From Halomonas icarae (GTDB lineage: Bacteria > Pseudomonadota > Gammaproteobacteria > Pseudomonadales > Halomonadaceae): 64,000 nt of DNA. Within the stretch, counting starts at the first letter, position 1. Each line of letters starts with the position of its first letter. The stretch is from the NCBI RefSeq assembly GCF_009901955.1, contig NZ_WUTS01000001.1, positions 2,435,745-2,499,744 of the forward strand. Direction: 5' to 3'. This document shows positions 1 to 7,997 of this stretch, in pieces. Made by a program: the position numbers and the translations under genes. Below the pieces are notes generated by a model. It had not been told where the DNA came from and did not search any database. It saw only the letters and a list, made by a program, of their open reading frames with translations.

Positions 1-276
1 TACACGCCGCTGATCGCCTCGCGCATCCGTTCCGGGCTGCCGATCATCGGCCTGGCCCACAGCGCCATCGCCCAGCGGCGCATGGCACTCTATCGCGGCG
101 TGGTCTCGCTACCCTTCGACACCAGCGCGATGACGGCCGAGGAGCTCAACGACCGCGCCCTGGCGCTGCTGGTGGAGAAGGGCATCGCCGAGCCGGGAGA
201 TCATGTGATGCTCACACGGGGCGACGAGATGAATGCCCATGGCGGCACCAATACGTTGAAGATTCTGGGGGTATAG
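1..276 (+). CDS. pyk: pyruvate kinase, C-terminal end (partial)
   Basis: The reading frame is open from the first base, so the gene begins outside the window; 91 residues and the stop are present. Pyruvate kinase converts phosphoenolpyruvate and ADP to pyruvate and ATP in the cytoplasm. The visible part is the C-terminal regulatory domain: SGLPIIGLAHS, then the helix and strand ending in DHVMLTRGDEMNAHGGTN, which is the usual end of bacterial type II (PykA-like) enzymes. The catalytic barrel is not visible, so the isozyme assignment is an inference. Methylglyoxal synthase follows after 4 bases, so two genes acting on lower-glycolysis intermediates are adjacent. Confidence 0.9.
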   Translation, partial: YTPLIASRIRSGLPIIGLAHSAIAQRRMALYRGVVSLPFDTSAMTAEELNDRALALLVEKGIAEPGDHVMLTRGDEMNAHGGTNTLKILGV

Positions 277-280
277 ACCA

Positions 281-772
281 ATGAACCACCCACGCCCCAA
301 TCGCAATGTCACGCGCACTCTCCCGGCACGCAAGCGCATCGCCCTGATCGCCCACGACGGGAAGAAGGCGGAGCTGCTGGAGTGGGCCGAGCGCTGGCGC
401 GAGACACTGGCTCATCATGAGCTGATCGGCACCGGCACCACGGCCAGCCGGGTGTCGAAGGCACTCGAGTTGCCGGTTCGGGGACTGATGAGCGGCCCTC
501 TCGGCGGTGACCAGCAGATCGGTGCCCTGATCACCGAGCAGAAGCTCGATCTGTTGGTCTTCTTCTGGGATCCCTTCTCGCCCCAGCCCCACGACCCCGA
601 CGTCAAGGCACTGCTGCGCCTGGCGGCACTCTGGAACGTCCCGGTGGCCTGCAACGCCGCCAGCGCCGACTTTATGATCAGCTCACCCTGGCTCGACCAG
701 AACTACACGATGAATATTCCCGATGCCGGCGCCTGGGTCTCGGGCCGCATCTCCCCTCAGGACGACCAGTGA
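281..772 (+). CDS. mgsA: methylglyoxal synthase
   Basis: Converts dihydroxyacetone phosphate to methylglyoxal and phosphate, a bypass of lower glycolysis used when sugar phosphates accumulate. At 163 residues it has the usual length plus a short N-terminal extension. Family motifs are in order: IALIAHDGKK near residue 20, GTGTTASRV (phosphate binding) near 50, GPLGGDQQIGALI with the catalytic Asp near 72, and FFWDPFSPQPHDPDVKALLR carrying the substrate-binding His. GGGGGT eight bases before the ATG serves as ribosome binding site. It probably shares a transcript with the pyruvate kinase gene just upstream. Confidence 0.96.
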   Translation: MNHPRPNRNVTRTLPARKRIALIAHDGKKAELLEWAERWRETLAHHELIGTGTTASRVSKALELPVRGLMSGPLGGDQQIGALITEQKLDLLVFFWDPFSPQPHDPDVKALLRLAALWNVPVACNAASADFMISSPWLDQNYTMNIPDAGAWVSGRISPQDDQ

Positions 773-803
773 AGCCGCCACCTTAAAGGGCTGCCGAGCC
801 CCG

Positions 804-1196
804 CTACTCCAGCAGCGTGGCCAGCCTCCTTCCGCCAAGATGGCCGACCCAGGCGGCACTCAGCCACCCGGCGAGACTCAGCGCCACATACACCAGGGCC
901 ATCGCGAGGTGACCCTGGCTCAACATGGCGAGAGTCTCCAGACCAAACAGCGAGAAGGTAGTAAAGCCCCCGCAGAAGCCGGCGATCAGCAAGGGCTGAC
1001 AGCGCGACACTCGACCATGAGGGCGGCCCGCGGCGTAGGCGGCAAGCAGGGTGATCAGCCCCGAGCCTGCCAGGTTCACGACCAGGGTCGCCCAGGGAAA
1101 GCCGGGGGCTGCCATCCATACGCCTATCTGAAAGCGCGCCAGGCTGCCCAGCCCACTACCCAGGCCGACGGCCGCATAGGCCCGCCAGTTGCTCAC
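804..1196 (-). CDS. crcB: fluoride channel CrcB/Fluc, second subunit
   Basis: A four-helix membrane protein of 130 residues that lets fluoride leave the cell. The start is taken as the GTG at 1196, giving VSNWRAYAAVGLGSGLGSLARF; it overlaps the stop of the other crcB by four bases, so the two are translationally coupled. Visible family features are GLGSLARF in helix 1, the pore Asn in TLVVNLAGSG, and the GGFTTFSLF break in helix 3 with both pore phenylalanines. Fluc works as an antiparallel dual-topology dimer. Two adjacent, diverged genes suggest a heterodimer. A longer upstream start is possible but would lie inside the first gene. Confidence 0.9.
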   Translation of the reverse strand: MSNWRAYAAVGLGSGLGSLARFQIGVWMAAPGFPWATLVVNLAGSGLITLLAAYAAGRPHGRVSRCQPLLIAGFCGGFTTFSLFGLETLAMLSQGHLAMALVYVALSLAGWLSAAWVGHLGGRRLATLLE

Positions 1197-1573
1197 GCCA
1201 GGCCTCCCGCAAGCCAGGCACCCAACACCAGGGCGGCAAGCCCCATGACCAGGGTCGCCGCCATGTAACCCATGGCCACGGCGCCCTGCCCCTGCTGCCA
1301 TAGCGACAGCGTCTGCAGGCTGAGAGATGACACCGTGGTATAGCCGCCCAGCAGCCCCGTACCCAGCAGTGCCCAGGCCCCGGAGGGCGACCCCTCGGCA
1401 GGGAAGCCAAGCCAGCCAACCAGTAGACCCATGGTCAGAGCGCCACTGAGATTCACCACCAGGGTGCCCCAGGGCAGGCGCGAACCCAACTTCCCTGCCA
1501 CGGCGTCACCGAGAGCGAGCCGCAGCATGCCGCCCAGGGCCCCACCCATCAGCACCGACAGCGCGTCCAGCAT
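1193..1573 (-). CDS. crcB: fluoride channel CrcB/Fluc, first subunit (degenerate Phe box)
   Basis: A 126-residue four-helix membrane protein of the Fluc family, first gene of the leftward crcB pair. It keeps GGALGGMLRLALGD in helix 1 and the pore Asn in TLVVNLSGAL. In the helix 3 break it reads GGYTTVSSLSLQT, where the family normally has TTFSTF, so both positions of the phenylalanine box are aliphatic. The second gene retains them. This asymmetry recalls heteromeric or fused Fluc proteins in which one of the two pores is vestigial; that comparison is an inference. ATG start at 1573, preceded by a leader with a terminator-like hairpin. Confidence 0.9.
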   Translation of the reverse strand: MLDALSVLMGGALGGMLRLALGDAVAGKLGSRLPWGTLVVNLSGALTMGLLVGWLGFPAEGSPSGAWALLGTGLLGGYTTVSSLSLQTLSLWQQGQGAVAMGYMAATLVMGLAALVLGAWLAGGLA

Positions 1574-1595
1574 GCCTGGCTATCTCCCGAGAACG

Positions 1596-1617
1596 AAAAA
1601 TGCCACCCAAAGGTGGC
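1596..1617 (-). terminator. intrinsic terminator in the crcB leader
   Basis: Read leftward, GCCACC-TTTG-GGTGGC (1617 to 1602) is followed by A and five T. It lies 23-45 bases upstream of the crcB start codon, so it would act as an attenuator or riboswitch output for that transcript, or stop transcripts arriving from the right. The short stem makes the strength uncertain. Confidence 0.55.
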
Positions 1618-1634
1618 GAAAGAGTATCGCATGC

Positions 1635-1669
1635 TTGCCGTGGTGGCAGCAGAACCGCCACCACGGCAA
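1635..1669. repeat. 13-bp perfect inverted repeat (hairpin)
   Basis: TTGCCGTGGTGGC at 1635-1647 and its exact complement at 1657-1669 enclose a 9-base loop. It lies just upstream of the leader terminator of crcB, on the same potential transcript. No T run follows in either direction. It could be the sensory or anti-terminator stem of a leader, or simply the end of a transcript. Confidence 0.6.
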
Positions 1670-1690
1670 AGATGACACATCAAACCACCC

Positions 1691-1709
1691 ATGTACAATG
1701 GCTGTACAT
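1691..1709. promoter_or_regulatory. palindromic operator candidate between crcB and the MscS gene
   Basis: ATGTACA-ATGGC-TGTACAT is a perfect 7-bp dyad with a 5-base spacer, in the divergent control region 106 bases before the channel gene and 118 bases before crcB. The form is that of a dimeric repressor site. I could not match it to a named regulator. Confidence 0.4.
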
Positions 1710-1814
1710 GAAATGCCATCAACGACACCGGACTCGTGGCCTTATGCCAAAGTCCGTATCATGGCCTGACAACGTCAATATACCGCCCACACGCCAAGAG
1801 ATGGAGGTCACAGC

Positions 1815-4187
1815 GTGAACCCCAAGCGAGCCCTACCCCTGATGCTCGGCTGGCTGTTGCTGGCACTGCTGGTGCTGGCAACTCCCGCCCAGGCACAGCA
1901 GGCGAGCGGTAGCAGTGAGCCACCCGCCTACTCGACCCTGGCCGACCTGCTCGAGAACCAGGAGACCCGACAGGAGCTGATCGATCAACTACGCGGCATG
2001 GCCGGCGACGTGGCCGAATCGGCCCCTGGCGAAGCCGCCAGCGCCGCCCCCTCGCTGCCACGCCAGCTGGCAGAGCTGACCAGCCGTGTCGCCAGCGATA
2101 TCGGCAGCCAGCTCGAGGCCATCGCCTCGGCCATCGGCGGCATGTTCGCGAGCGACCTGGAAAGCACCTTCGACATGGGGGTCTTTATCAGCGCCGCCGT
2201 CAACCTGGGCCTGGTGATCCTGGCGACCTTCGTGCTGTTCATCGTCGTGCGACGCCTGGCCAGGCCACTATTCACCGGCATCAGCCAGTGGTCGCTGAAC
2301 GGCCGCGGCCTCACCCCGATTCTGCGCCTGATCATCTGCGTGGCACTGGCCGCCGTGGTCGATGTGCTGATCGTGTCTCTCGCCTACCTGGGCGGCAACC
2401 TGATCGCCACCTTCGCCATCGGCCAGACCGGCGAGCTCTCCACCCAGGCCTCGTTGTTCCTCAACGCCTTCCTGGTGATCGAGCTGCTCAAGGCCGGGGT
2501 GCGCATGCTGTTTGCCTCACGCTACGACGGCCTCCGGCTATTGCCCATCTCCTCGGAAGAGGCCGCCTACTGGAATCGCTGGATCGCCCGGCTAATCGGC
2601 CTGGTCGGCTACGGGCTGATGGTCGTGGTACCACTGGTTACCGCCTATCTGTCACCGGCGGTCGGCAAGGGCCTGGGTACCCTGATCATGGTCGGTGCCT
2701 TTCTGTATGCGGTGGTGGTGGTACTCAAGAATCGCAAGCGTCTGCGTGACGCCTTCAATGCCAAGGCTCACCAGACCACCATGGCCGCCAGCCGCGTCTC
2801 GCTACAGCTGTTCGCACGCACCTGGCACCTCTTTGCCCTGGCCTACTTCACCATGGTGCTGGTGCTGACCCTGACACGCCCCGAAGATGCCCTGCCCTTT
2901 GTGCTCTTCGCCACCCTGAAGACCATCGGCGCCGTGGTGGTGGGTCTGCTGCTCTCCAGCTTCCTGACTCAGACCATCGGGCGTCGCATCCGCCTCTCCG
3001 ATGATCTGCGCCGCAAGCTGCCGCTGCTCGAACCACGCCTCAACAGCTATGTGCCCAATGCCCTGCGGGTGATCCGCACCGTCATCGTGGTGCTGATCAT
3101 CATGGTGGTGCTCAACGCCTGGGGCGCCTTCGATCTTGCCGCCTGGTATGCCTCGGAGGTGGGCCGCAACCTGGTCGGCAAGCTGGTCAGCGTGGCAACG
3201 ATCCTGGCCATCGCGCTCATGGTGTGGCTGGCGCTGGCCAGCCTGATCGAGCACAAGCTCAACCCCGATACCGGTGGCGGCATGCCCTCGGCGCGTGCCC
3301 AGACGCTGCTGTCACTGTTCCGCAACGCCCTGGCCATCGCCCTGGTGACCATGACGGCGATGATCGTGCTGGCCGAGATCGGTATCAATATCGGCCCGCT
3401 GATTGCGGGTGCCGGGGTACTGGGCCTGGCCATCGGTTTCGGCGCCCAGAAGCTGGTTCAGGACATCATTACCGGCATCTTCATCCAGGTGGAAAACGCC
3501 ATGAACACCGGTGACGTGGTCACGGTGGGCGGCATCACGGGTACCGCCGAGAAGCTCAACATCCGCTCGGTGGGCATTCGCGACCTCTCGGGCACCTACC
3601 ACCTGGTACCCTTCTCCAGCGTCGATACCGTCTCCAACTACATGCGCGGCTTCGGCAATCATGTCGGCGAGTACGGTATCGCCTATCGTGAGAATATCGA
3701 TGCTGCCATCGAGCAGCTGCAGCTCGCCTTCGAGGACCTCAAGGCCAGCGACGAGCACGGCCGCAAGCTGCTGGCTCCCCTCGATGTCGCCGGCGTCATC
3801 GCCCTGGCCGACAGCTCGGTCAATATCCGGGTGATCATCAAGACCACTCCCGGCGATCAGTGGGCCGTGGGCCGCGCCTACAATCGCCTGGTCAAGCTAC
3901 GCTTCGACGAGGCCGGCATCGAGATTCCCTTCCCGCATACCACGCTCTACTTCGGGCAGGACAAGGCCGGTTCCGCACCGCCCGCCAACCTGCGCGTCAT
4001 GCAGCAGGACTTCACCATCGACGGCAGCCCGGCCGGGCAGCCCAAGTTCGACGGCGGAGCCACCGATGACCGCTTCATCCCTGACCGGAAAGGCGCCAAC
4101 TCGGCGAGCAAGCGCATCAATCCGCGTCATGAGCAGGTGGACCCCGAGAACAGGAAGCCCAGCGGCGGCGATGTCGATGAGCCCTGA
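1815..4187 (+). CDS. ybiO: large MscS-family mechanosensitive channel (YbiO type)
   Basis: An inner-membrane channel that opens under membrane tension to release solutes on osmotic downshock. It has 790 residues: signal peptide (about 1-27), a periplasmic segment with YSTLADLLEN and RQELIDQLR as in E. coli YbiO, roughly eleven membrane segments, then the MscS pore helix (GPLIAGAGVLGLAIGFGAQ), the beta domain (GDVVTVGGITGTAEKLNIRS) and a cytoplasmic cage. The C-terminus is acidic and polar (about 730-790) and longer than in E. coli. The start is the GTG at 1815 behind GGAGG. A strong terminator follows, so it is monocistronic. In a halophile that moves compatible solutes, a release valve fits the osmotic theme. 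Confidence 0.92.
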   Translation: MNPKRALPLMLGWLLLALLVLATPAQAQQASGSSEPPAYSTLADLLENQETRQELIDQLRGMAGDVAESAPGEAASAAPSLPRQLAELTSRVASDIGSQLEAIASAIGGMFASDLESTFDMGVFISAAVNLGLVILATFVLFIVVRRLARPLFTGISQWSLNGRGLTPILRLIICVALAAVVDVLIVSLAYLGGNLIATFAIGQTGELSTQASLFLNAFLVIELLKAGVRMLFASRYDGLRLLPISSEEAAYWNRWIARLIGLVGYGLMVVVPLVTAYLSPAVGKGLGTLIMVGAFLYAVVVVLKNRKRLRDAFNAKAHQTTMAASRVSLQLFARTWHLFALAYFTMVLVLTLTRPEDALPFVLFATLKTIGAVVVGLLLSSFLTQTIGRRIRLSDDLRRKLPLLEPRLNSYVPNALRVIRTVIVVLIIMVVLNAWGAFDLAAWYASEVGRNLVGKLVSVATILAIALMVWLALASLIEHKLNPDTGGGMPSARAQTLLSLFRNALAIALVTMTAMIVLAEIGINIGPLIAGAGVLGLAIGFGAQKLVQDIITGIFIQVENAMNTGDVVTVGGITGTAEKLNIRSVGIRDLSGTYHLVPFSSVDTVSNYMRGFGNHVGEYGIAYRENIDAAIEQLQLAFEDLKASDEHGRKLLAPLDVAGVIALADSSVNIRVIIKTTPGDQWAVGRAYNRLVKLRFDEAGIEIPFPHTTLYFGQDKAGSAPPANLRVMQQDFTIDGSPAGQPKFDGGATDDRFIPDRKGANSASKRINPRHEQVDPENRKPSGGDVDEP

Positions 4188-4221
4188 GCTCGGTGCGACC
4201 GTTCATGTGTAGCATGGCCGC

Positions 4222-4251
4222 GGGGCCGCCTTCGGGCGGCCCCCCTTTTTT
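4222..4251 (+). terminator. intrinsic terminator after the MscS gene
   Basis: GGGGCCGCC, loop TTCG, then GGCGGCCCC (4222-4243), followed by CC and six T. It lies 35 bases after the stop codon of the channel gene and is a textbook rho-independent terminator. Confidence 0.9.
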
Positions 4252-4482
4252 CGGCTCCTGACAGACTGATGTAGGGCGCTTTCACTGAATGAGGGCGCTC
4301 CGGCTCTTCATCGCTCATCACAACCGACGGCCGCAGCTCCTCATGGCAATCGCTCGGGATCAGACAACGTCATCCAGGCGCCGGTCGACACCACTCGCTC
4401 GTGGCATCGACCTCCTGCAAGACAGCACCACACTGCTGGCGGAAGCCCTTTCGGTGCTCGTCGATAGCCCCAGAAACGCGAA
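4252..4482. other. intergenic stretch, no gene recognised
   Basis: About 230 bases between two convergent terminators. Short open frames exist on the plus strand, but none has a ribosome binding site together with a recognisable protein family. I see nothing functional here. Confidence 0.6.
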
Positions 4483-4502
4483 GGGGGCGCCGAAGCGCCC
4501 CC
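4483..4502 (-). terminator. terminator hairpin after hemY
   Basis: GGGGGCGC and GCGCCCCC (8 bp) around a 4-base loop, 25 bases beyond the hemY stop. On the minus strand the following bases are TTCGCGTTTCT, so the T run is interrupted. It probably ends the hemCDXY transcript. Confidence 0.65.
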
Positions 4503-4526
4503 TTCCGTCATGCAGAAGACCAGCCG

Positions 4527-5783
4527 TCAGGAGGCCTTCTTCACCTGCTTCTCATCGAGCACATCCTTGTCCTCGCTGGGCTGGGGCAACGAGGGAAGCG
4601 ACTTGTCGAGCAACTCGACGCTCTGGCGATAGTAGAGCTGGCTCTTCTGATGCTCGCCCAGGTTGGCGAAGAGCCGTGCCAGCTCGGCACACACCACACC
4701 GCTCGGACGCTGGCGCTGGCTCGCCTCGAAATACTCCTGGGCCTTGCCCCAGTAGGCGTTGCGCAGCGCCAGACGCCCCAGGGTCAGCAGCAGGTCGGGG
4801 TCGTTGGGTCGCTCCTTCAACCACTGCTCGGCGGTGACCAGCTGACGGGACGCATCCACATCGAGCAGGCCATAGCGAAGGACCAGACGACTGTCCCAGT
4901 TCTCCTTGAGGGAGTGACGCAGCAGGCGCTCGGCGATGGGCTCCTGGCCGCCGTGCACCAGCGCCTCGGTATAGAGCACGATCAGCTCGACGTCGCCACG
5001 CAGATGGTCAGGCATATCCGCCCACAGGCTGCGCACCGCCTCGATATCGCTGCCCTCGCGGGCTTCACGCACGATCAACTCGCGATAGGCACGCCGCTCG
5101 AGCTGGTCGCGCTCCTCCGGAGAGATCAGCCGCTGGGCGCCCAGGCGCGGCATCAGGCGACGTAGCCCATCCCAGTCGCTGACGCTGAGGTACGCCTGCT
5201 TGAGCTGCTTGAGCACCTGGGGATGGTTGGGCAGCTGACGGTCGAGCCGGGTCAGGATGGCCAGCGCCTCCTCATACTGCTGACGGTCAAGCAGCAGCTG
5301 GGCCTGCACCAGCCCCACGGCGCTATCGGCGCCCTCGGTGCTGAGATGAGCACGCTTGAGCAGGGTATCGGCCTGCTCGAAGCGACCCTGATAATGGGCC
5401 GCCAGCGCCGCGGAGAGATAGTTGACCAGCGGCGTGCTGGAGTCGTCCGCCGACTTGACCAGCGACTTCTCGGCCTTCTTCCAGCGACCTTCGGCCAGCG
5501 CCACCAGGCCACGCACGGTGCGCTTCATGGCGGAGCGATGCCGCGAACGGTTGTTCCAGACCTTGAAGCGGGAGACCGGGCGCGACAGGCGCATCAGCAG
5601 GCGCAGCGCGAAGTGCAGCACCAGGAAAGCCGCCAGCAGGAGCACCAGCCCGAACCAGAAGGAGGTCTGGAAGGAGGTATCTCCCACCCGGACCAGCCAG
5701 TAGCCGGGCACCGACATCATCAACTGTCCGAACAGTGCACCAATGGCCAGGCCTATGACGATGATCAGTATCAGCTTTCTCAT
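4527..5783 (-). CDS. hemY: HemY-type TPR membrane protein of the heme cluster
   Basis: A 418-residue inner-membrane protein with two N-terminal membrane segments (about 4-24 and 40-65), a basic stretch with conserved RSRHRS, then tetratricopeptide helices to residue 390. This matches HemY of proteobacteria, encoded with hemX at the end of the hemCD operon. Its exact role in heme synthesis or in organising the enzymes is unsettled; it is not the protoporphyrinogen oxidase called HemY in Bacillus. The start overlaps the stop of hemX by four bases. The C-terminus is charged (KDVLDEKQVKK). Confidence 0.94.
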   Translation of the reverse strand: MRKLILIIVIGLAIGALFGQLMMSVPGYWLVRVGDTSFQTSFWFGLVLLLAAFLVLHFALRLLMRLSRPVSRFKVWNNRSRHRSAMKRTVRGLVALAEGRWKKAEKSLVKSADDSSTPLVNYLSAALAAHYQGRFEQADTLLKRAHLSTEGADSAVGLVQAQLLLDRQQYEEALAILTRLDRQLPNHPQVLKQLKQAYLSVSDWDGLRRLMPRLGAQRLISPEERDQLERRAYRELIVREAREGSDIEAVRSLWADMPDHLRGDVELIVLYTEALVHGGQEPIAERLLRHSLKENWDSRLVLRYGLLDVDASRQLVTAEQWLKERPNDPDLLLTLGRLALRNAYWGKAQEYFEASQRQRPSGVVCAELARLFANLGEHQKSQLYYRQSVELLDKSLPSLPQPSEDKDVLDEKQVKKAS

Positions 5784-7192
5784 GCCTCATCTCCCTGGCG
5801 CGACTCGAAGCGGCGCTCGATGAAGGTGGCCAGAGCCTGCTGGGAGCCGCTGATGTCGGGCAGCTCGGGACGAACCGCCTTGCCCTTCAGCTCACGCAGA
5901 CGCGCGAGCACCGACTGCACACCGCTGTCATCGGTATCGTAGTAGCCTTCGATCAGGGTGATGGCCTTGTCCAGGCTGGCCTCGAAAAGCGTTTCGTCTT
6001 CCTTGAGCAGGGCCAGCTGGGCCTGCTCGATCACCAGGCGTACGCTCTGACGCAGGTAGGACTCCTGCTCCGGCGAGATCAGCGCCTCCAGGGCCTCATC
6101 ATGCTTGCGCACGGTGACCAGGCTCTTCAGCTCCTGGCCGAAGCTCGAAAGCTGCTGCTGCCAGGAGCCCGTCGGCGCCTCCTCCATGCTGGAGCTGGCG
6201 GTGATCTCGTCGATGTCCTGGGACAGCGGACGCCCGGCGATCTGCTCCTGCTGGGCATTGAGCGTCAGCCACAGCCCGGTGCGGTCCACCTGGGGTACTG
6301 CCTCCAGACCGGAGAGCTCATTGGCGATCTCGCGACGCACCGGCACCAGCGCCGGGTTGTCGGCCTCCTTGAGGCGCGCGTCGGCGGTGCGCAGCAGCGC
6401 GGCTGCACCCTGCACATCACGCTCCAGCTGGAGGCGCTGATTGGCCAGGCGCAGCAGATAGGCCGCCTCGGCATGCAGCCAGTCACGCTCGTCGGTCTGC
6501 TGCTCGCTGGAAAGCTCGGCCAATACGCGGTCGAGGGTCTCGTTGACCTCGCCGCGGTAGTCGGAGAACTTGCCCTCGAGCGACGATACGGCCTCCTCGA
6601 GGCTCGCCTGACGCTCGCTTTCGGCCTCTTCGAAGCGCGACTGCAGCTGATTCAGGTCACCAGTGGTAGCGGCCTGACTGGTCCGGGACTCCAGCTCGGC
6701 GAGGCGCGCCTGCTGGGCATCCAGCTTCTGCCACGCCTGCCAGCCGAACAGCCCAGCAGCGATGGCCAGCAGGATCACCAGCACGATCGCGACCACGCCG
6801 GCCTTGCCCCCCTTGCCGTCACCACTGCCGCCGGTGCCGATGGGCGTACCAGCCTTGGCACCCCCTCCACCGGGCTGGGGCTTGCCGGCCTTGGTGGAAG
6901 ATGCCTCGTTCTTGCCGGCGGCAGGCTTTCGGTCGGTCGATTTGCCGGCCTCCGGCTTGCTGCCCGACGCGCCCTCCGGGGCTTGATCGGAAGCGGGCGA
7001 CTCGACGGACGCCTGGCCCGAGGCGGGCTTGACGGCCTCGCTCCTGCCACCGCCAGCCTGATTCGACTTGTCATGCCGGCGTGAGCGGCGCTTGCCGGAG
7101 CCATTGCTCCTGCTGGCCTCGTCACTCGAGGTCGCCGACCGTGCGCCGTCAGACGCCTTCTGTTCTTCCTGCTCGTGTGGTTGCTTGCTCAT
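5780..7192 (-). CDS. hemX: HemX-like membrane protein of the heme cluster
   Basis: A 470-residue protein from the ATG at 7192, eight bases after hemD. The first 150 residues are low-complexity, rich in Ser, Gly, Ala, Lys and Glu, and cytoplasmic. One membrane helix follows (VVAIVLVILLAIAAGLFGW), then a coiled coil with many Gln and Glu, then the HemX domain (EAAYLLRLANQRLQLERDV). Databases often call it uroporphyrinogen-III C-methyltransferase, but no methyltransferase motif is visible, so that label is unsupported. The Ser/Lys-rich tail before the membrane helix is longer than in E. coli. It is coupled to hemY by a four-base overlap. In-frame ATGs further upstream lie within hemD and were not chosen. 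Confidence 0.9.
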   Translation of the reverse strand: MSKQPHEQEEQKASDGARSATSSDEASRSNGSGKRRSRRHDKSNQAGGGRSEAVKPASGQASVESPASDQAPEGASGSKPEAGKSTDRKPAAGKNEASSTKAGKPQPGGGGAKAGTPIGTGGSGDGKGGKAGVVAIVLVILLAIAAGLFGWQAWQKLDAQQARLAELESRTSQAATTGDLNQLQSRFEEAESERQASLEEAVSSLEGKFSDYRGEVNETLDRVLAELSSEQQTDERDWLHAEAAYLLRLANQRLQLERDVQGAAALLRTADARLKEADNPALVPVRREIANELSGLEAVPQVDRTGLWLTLNAQQEQIAGRPLSQDIDEITASSSMEEAPTGSWQQQLSSFGQELKSLVTVRKHDEALEALISPEQESYLRQSVRLVIEQAQLALLKEDETLFEASLDKAITLIEGYYDTDDSGVQSVLARLRELKGKAVRPELPDISGSQQALATFIERRFESRQGDEA

Positions 7193-7199
7193 CTTGTCG

Positions 7200-7997
7200 C
7201 TAGCCCTTTTCGAGATCGTCTTGATCGACATCGGCTTCCTGCGAGTCACAGGCATTGGACACGGCCGCCGCCAGTGCCGTCGGGGTGGCGCCACGCGCCA
7301 CGACGGGGTCACGAAACCCCAGCTTGCCAGCCAGTGTAGCCAACCGGGCGCTGGAAACGATTAGCGGTTGGTTCAAGGCGGCGCCTGCACACCATCTTGC
7401 CAGATAATCGAGGATTTCTCCGCTGCTGACCACCAGTGCGCGGAAGTGGCCCGTGGCCAGGCACTCTGCCATGGCCGGCTCGGGGGGTTGGAGGGTGCGT
7501 CGATAGACGGCCAGACGCGTCACCCGAGCCCCCCGTGCGGCGAGTGTTTCTGCAAACAGGGTACGTCCGCCTTCGCCGGCCACCAGCAGCACCTTCTCAT
7601 GGTCGAGCGCGCGCAGAGAGCCCAGGGTGAGCAGCGCCTCGCTGGTATCCTCGCCGGCGATCGCCGGGGGCACATGGACCCGCACACCGAGTCGCTCATG
7701 CAGCACGGCGGCGGTCGCCGCCCCCACGGCATAGTAGTCGATGCCCACCGGCAGCTGGGGCCAGAAGCGGTCCAGCGCCTCGGCGAGGCACTCGGCGGCG
7801 AAGGGGCTGACCACCATCACGCGTCGGAACTGATCGAAATCGAGCCAGGCCGCACGCTGTTCGGAGGTCTCGGGCAGCGCCTCGACGCTCATCGCCTCGA
7901 AGCGCGCGACCGGCAGGCCATAGGCGGCGATCGCGGCGGCCAGCACGGCGCCGCGCTCTCCGGGACGCGTGATTACCACCCGCGGCTGAGTCTCCAT
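7200..7997 (-). CDS. hemD: uroporphyrinogen-III synthase
   Basis: Closes and inverts ring D of hydroxymethylbilane to give uroporphyrinogen III, the branch point to heme, siroheme and cobalamin. The 265-residue product has the two-domain HemD fold: N-terminal VVITRPGERG, then FRRVMVVSPFAAECL, YYAVGAATAAVL, KVLLVAGEGGR, VTRLAVYRR and a C-terminal VVSSGEI. This poorly conserved family is recognised mainly by these blocks and by its position. The ATG at 7997 overlaps the hemC stop by one base (TGATG); a TTG one codon earlier is less likely. Confidence 0.93.
   Translation of the reverse strand: METQPRVVITRPGERGAVLAAAIAAYGLPVARFEAMSVEALPETSEQRAAWLDFDQFRRVMVVSPFAAECLAEALDRFWPQLPVGIDYYAVGAATAAVLHERLGVRVHVPPAIAGEDTSEALLTLGSLRALDHEKVLLVAGEGGRTLFAETLAARGARVTRLAVYRRTLQPPEPAMAECLATGHFRALVVSSGEILDYLARWCAGAALNQPLIVSSARLATLAGKLGFRDPVVARGATPTALAAAVSNACDSQEADVDQDDLEKG

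Noticed and set aside
1560-1760. Fluoride riboswitch before crcB
   Set aside because: GATGGCATT resembles one half of the motif, but the second half is missing and spacing fails. Kept only as a structured leader.
4289-4837. Plus-strand frames in the gap before hemY
   Set aside because: No ribosome site and no family; they run into hemY antisense and a terminator.
6101-7084. Long open frame on the plus strand across hemX
   Set aside because: It is antisense to a clear hemX gene, its product is rich in Leu, Ala and Gly without family motifs, and no ribosome site is present. High GC makes such frames common.
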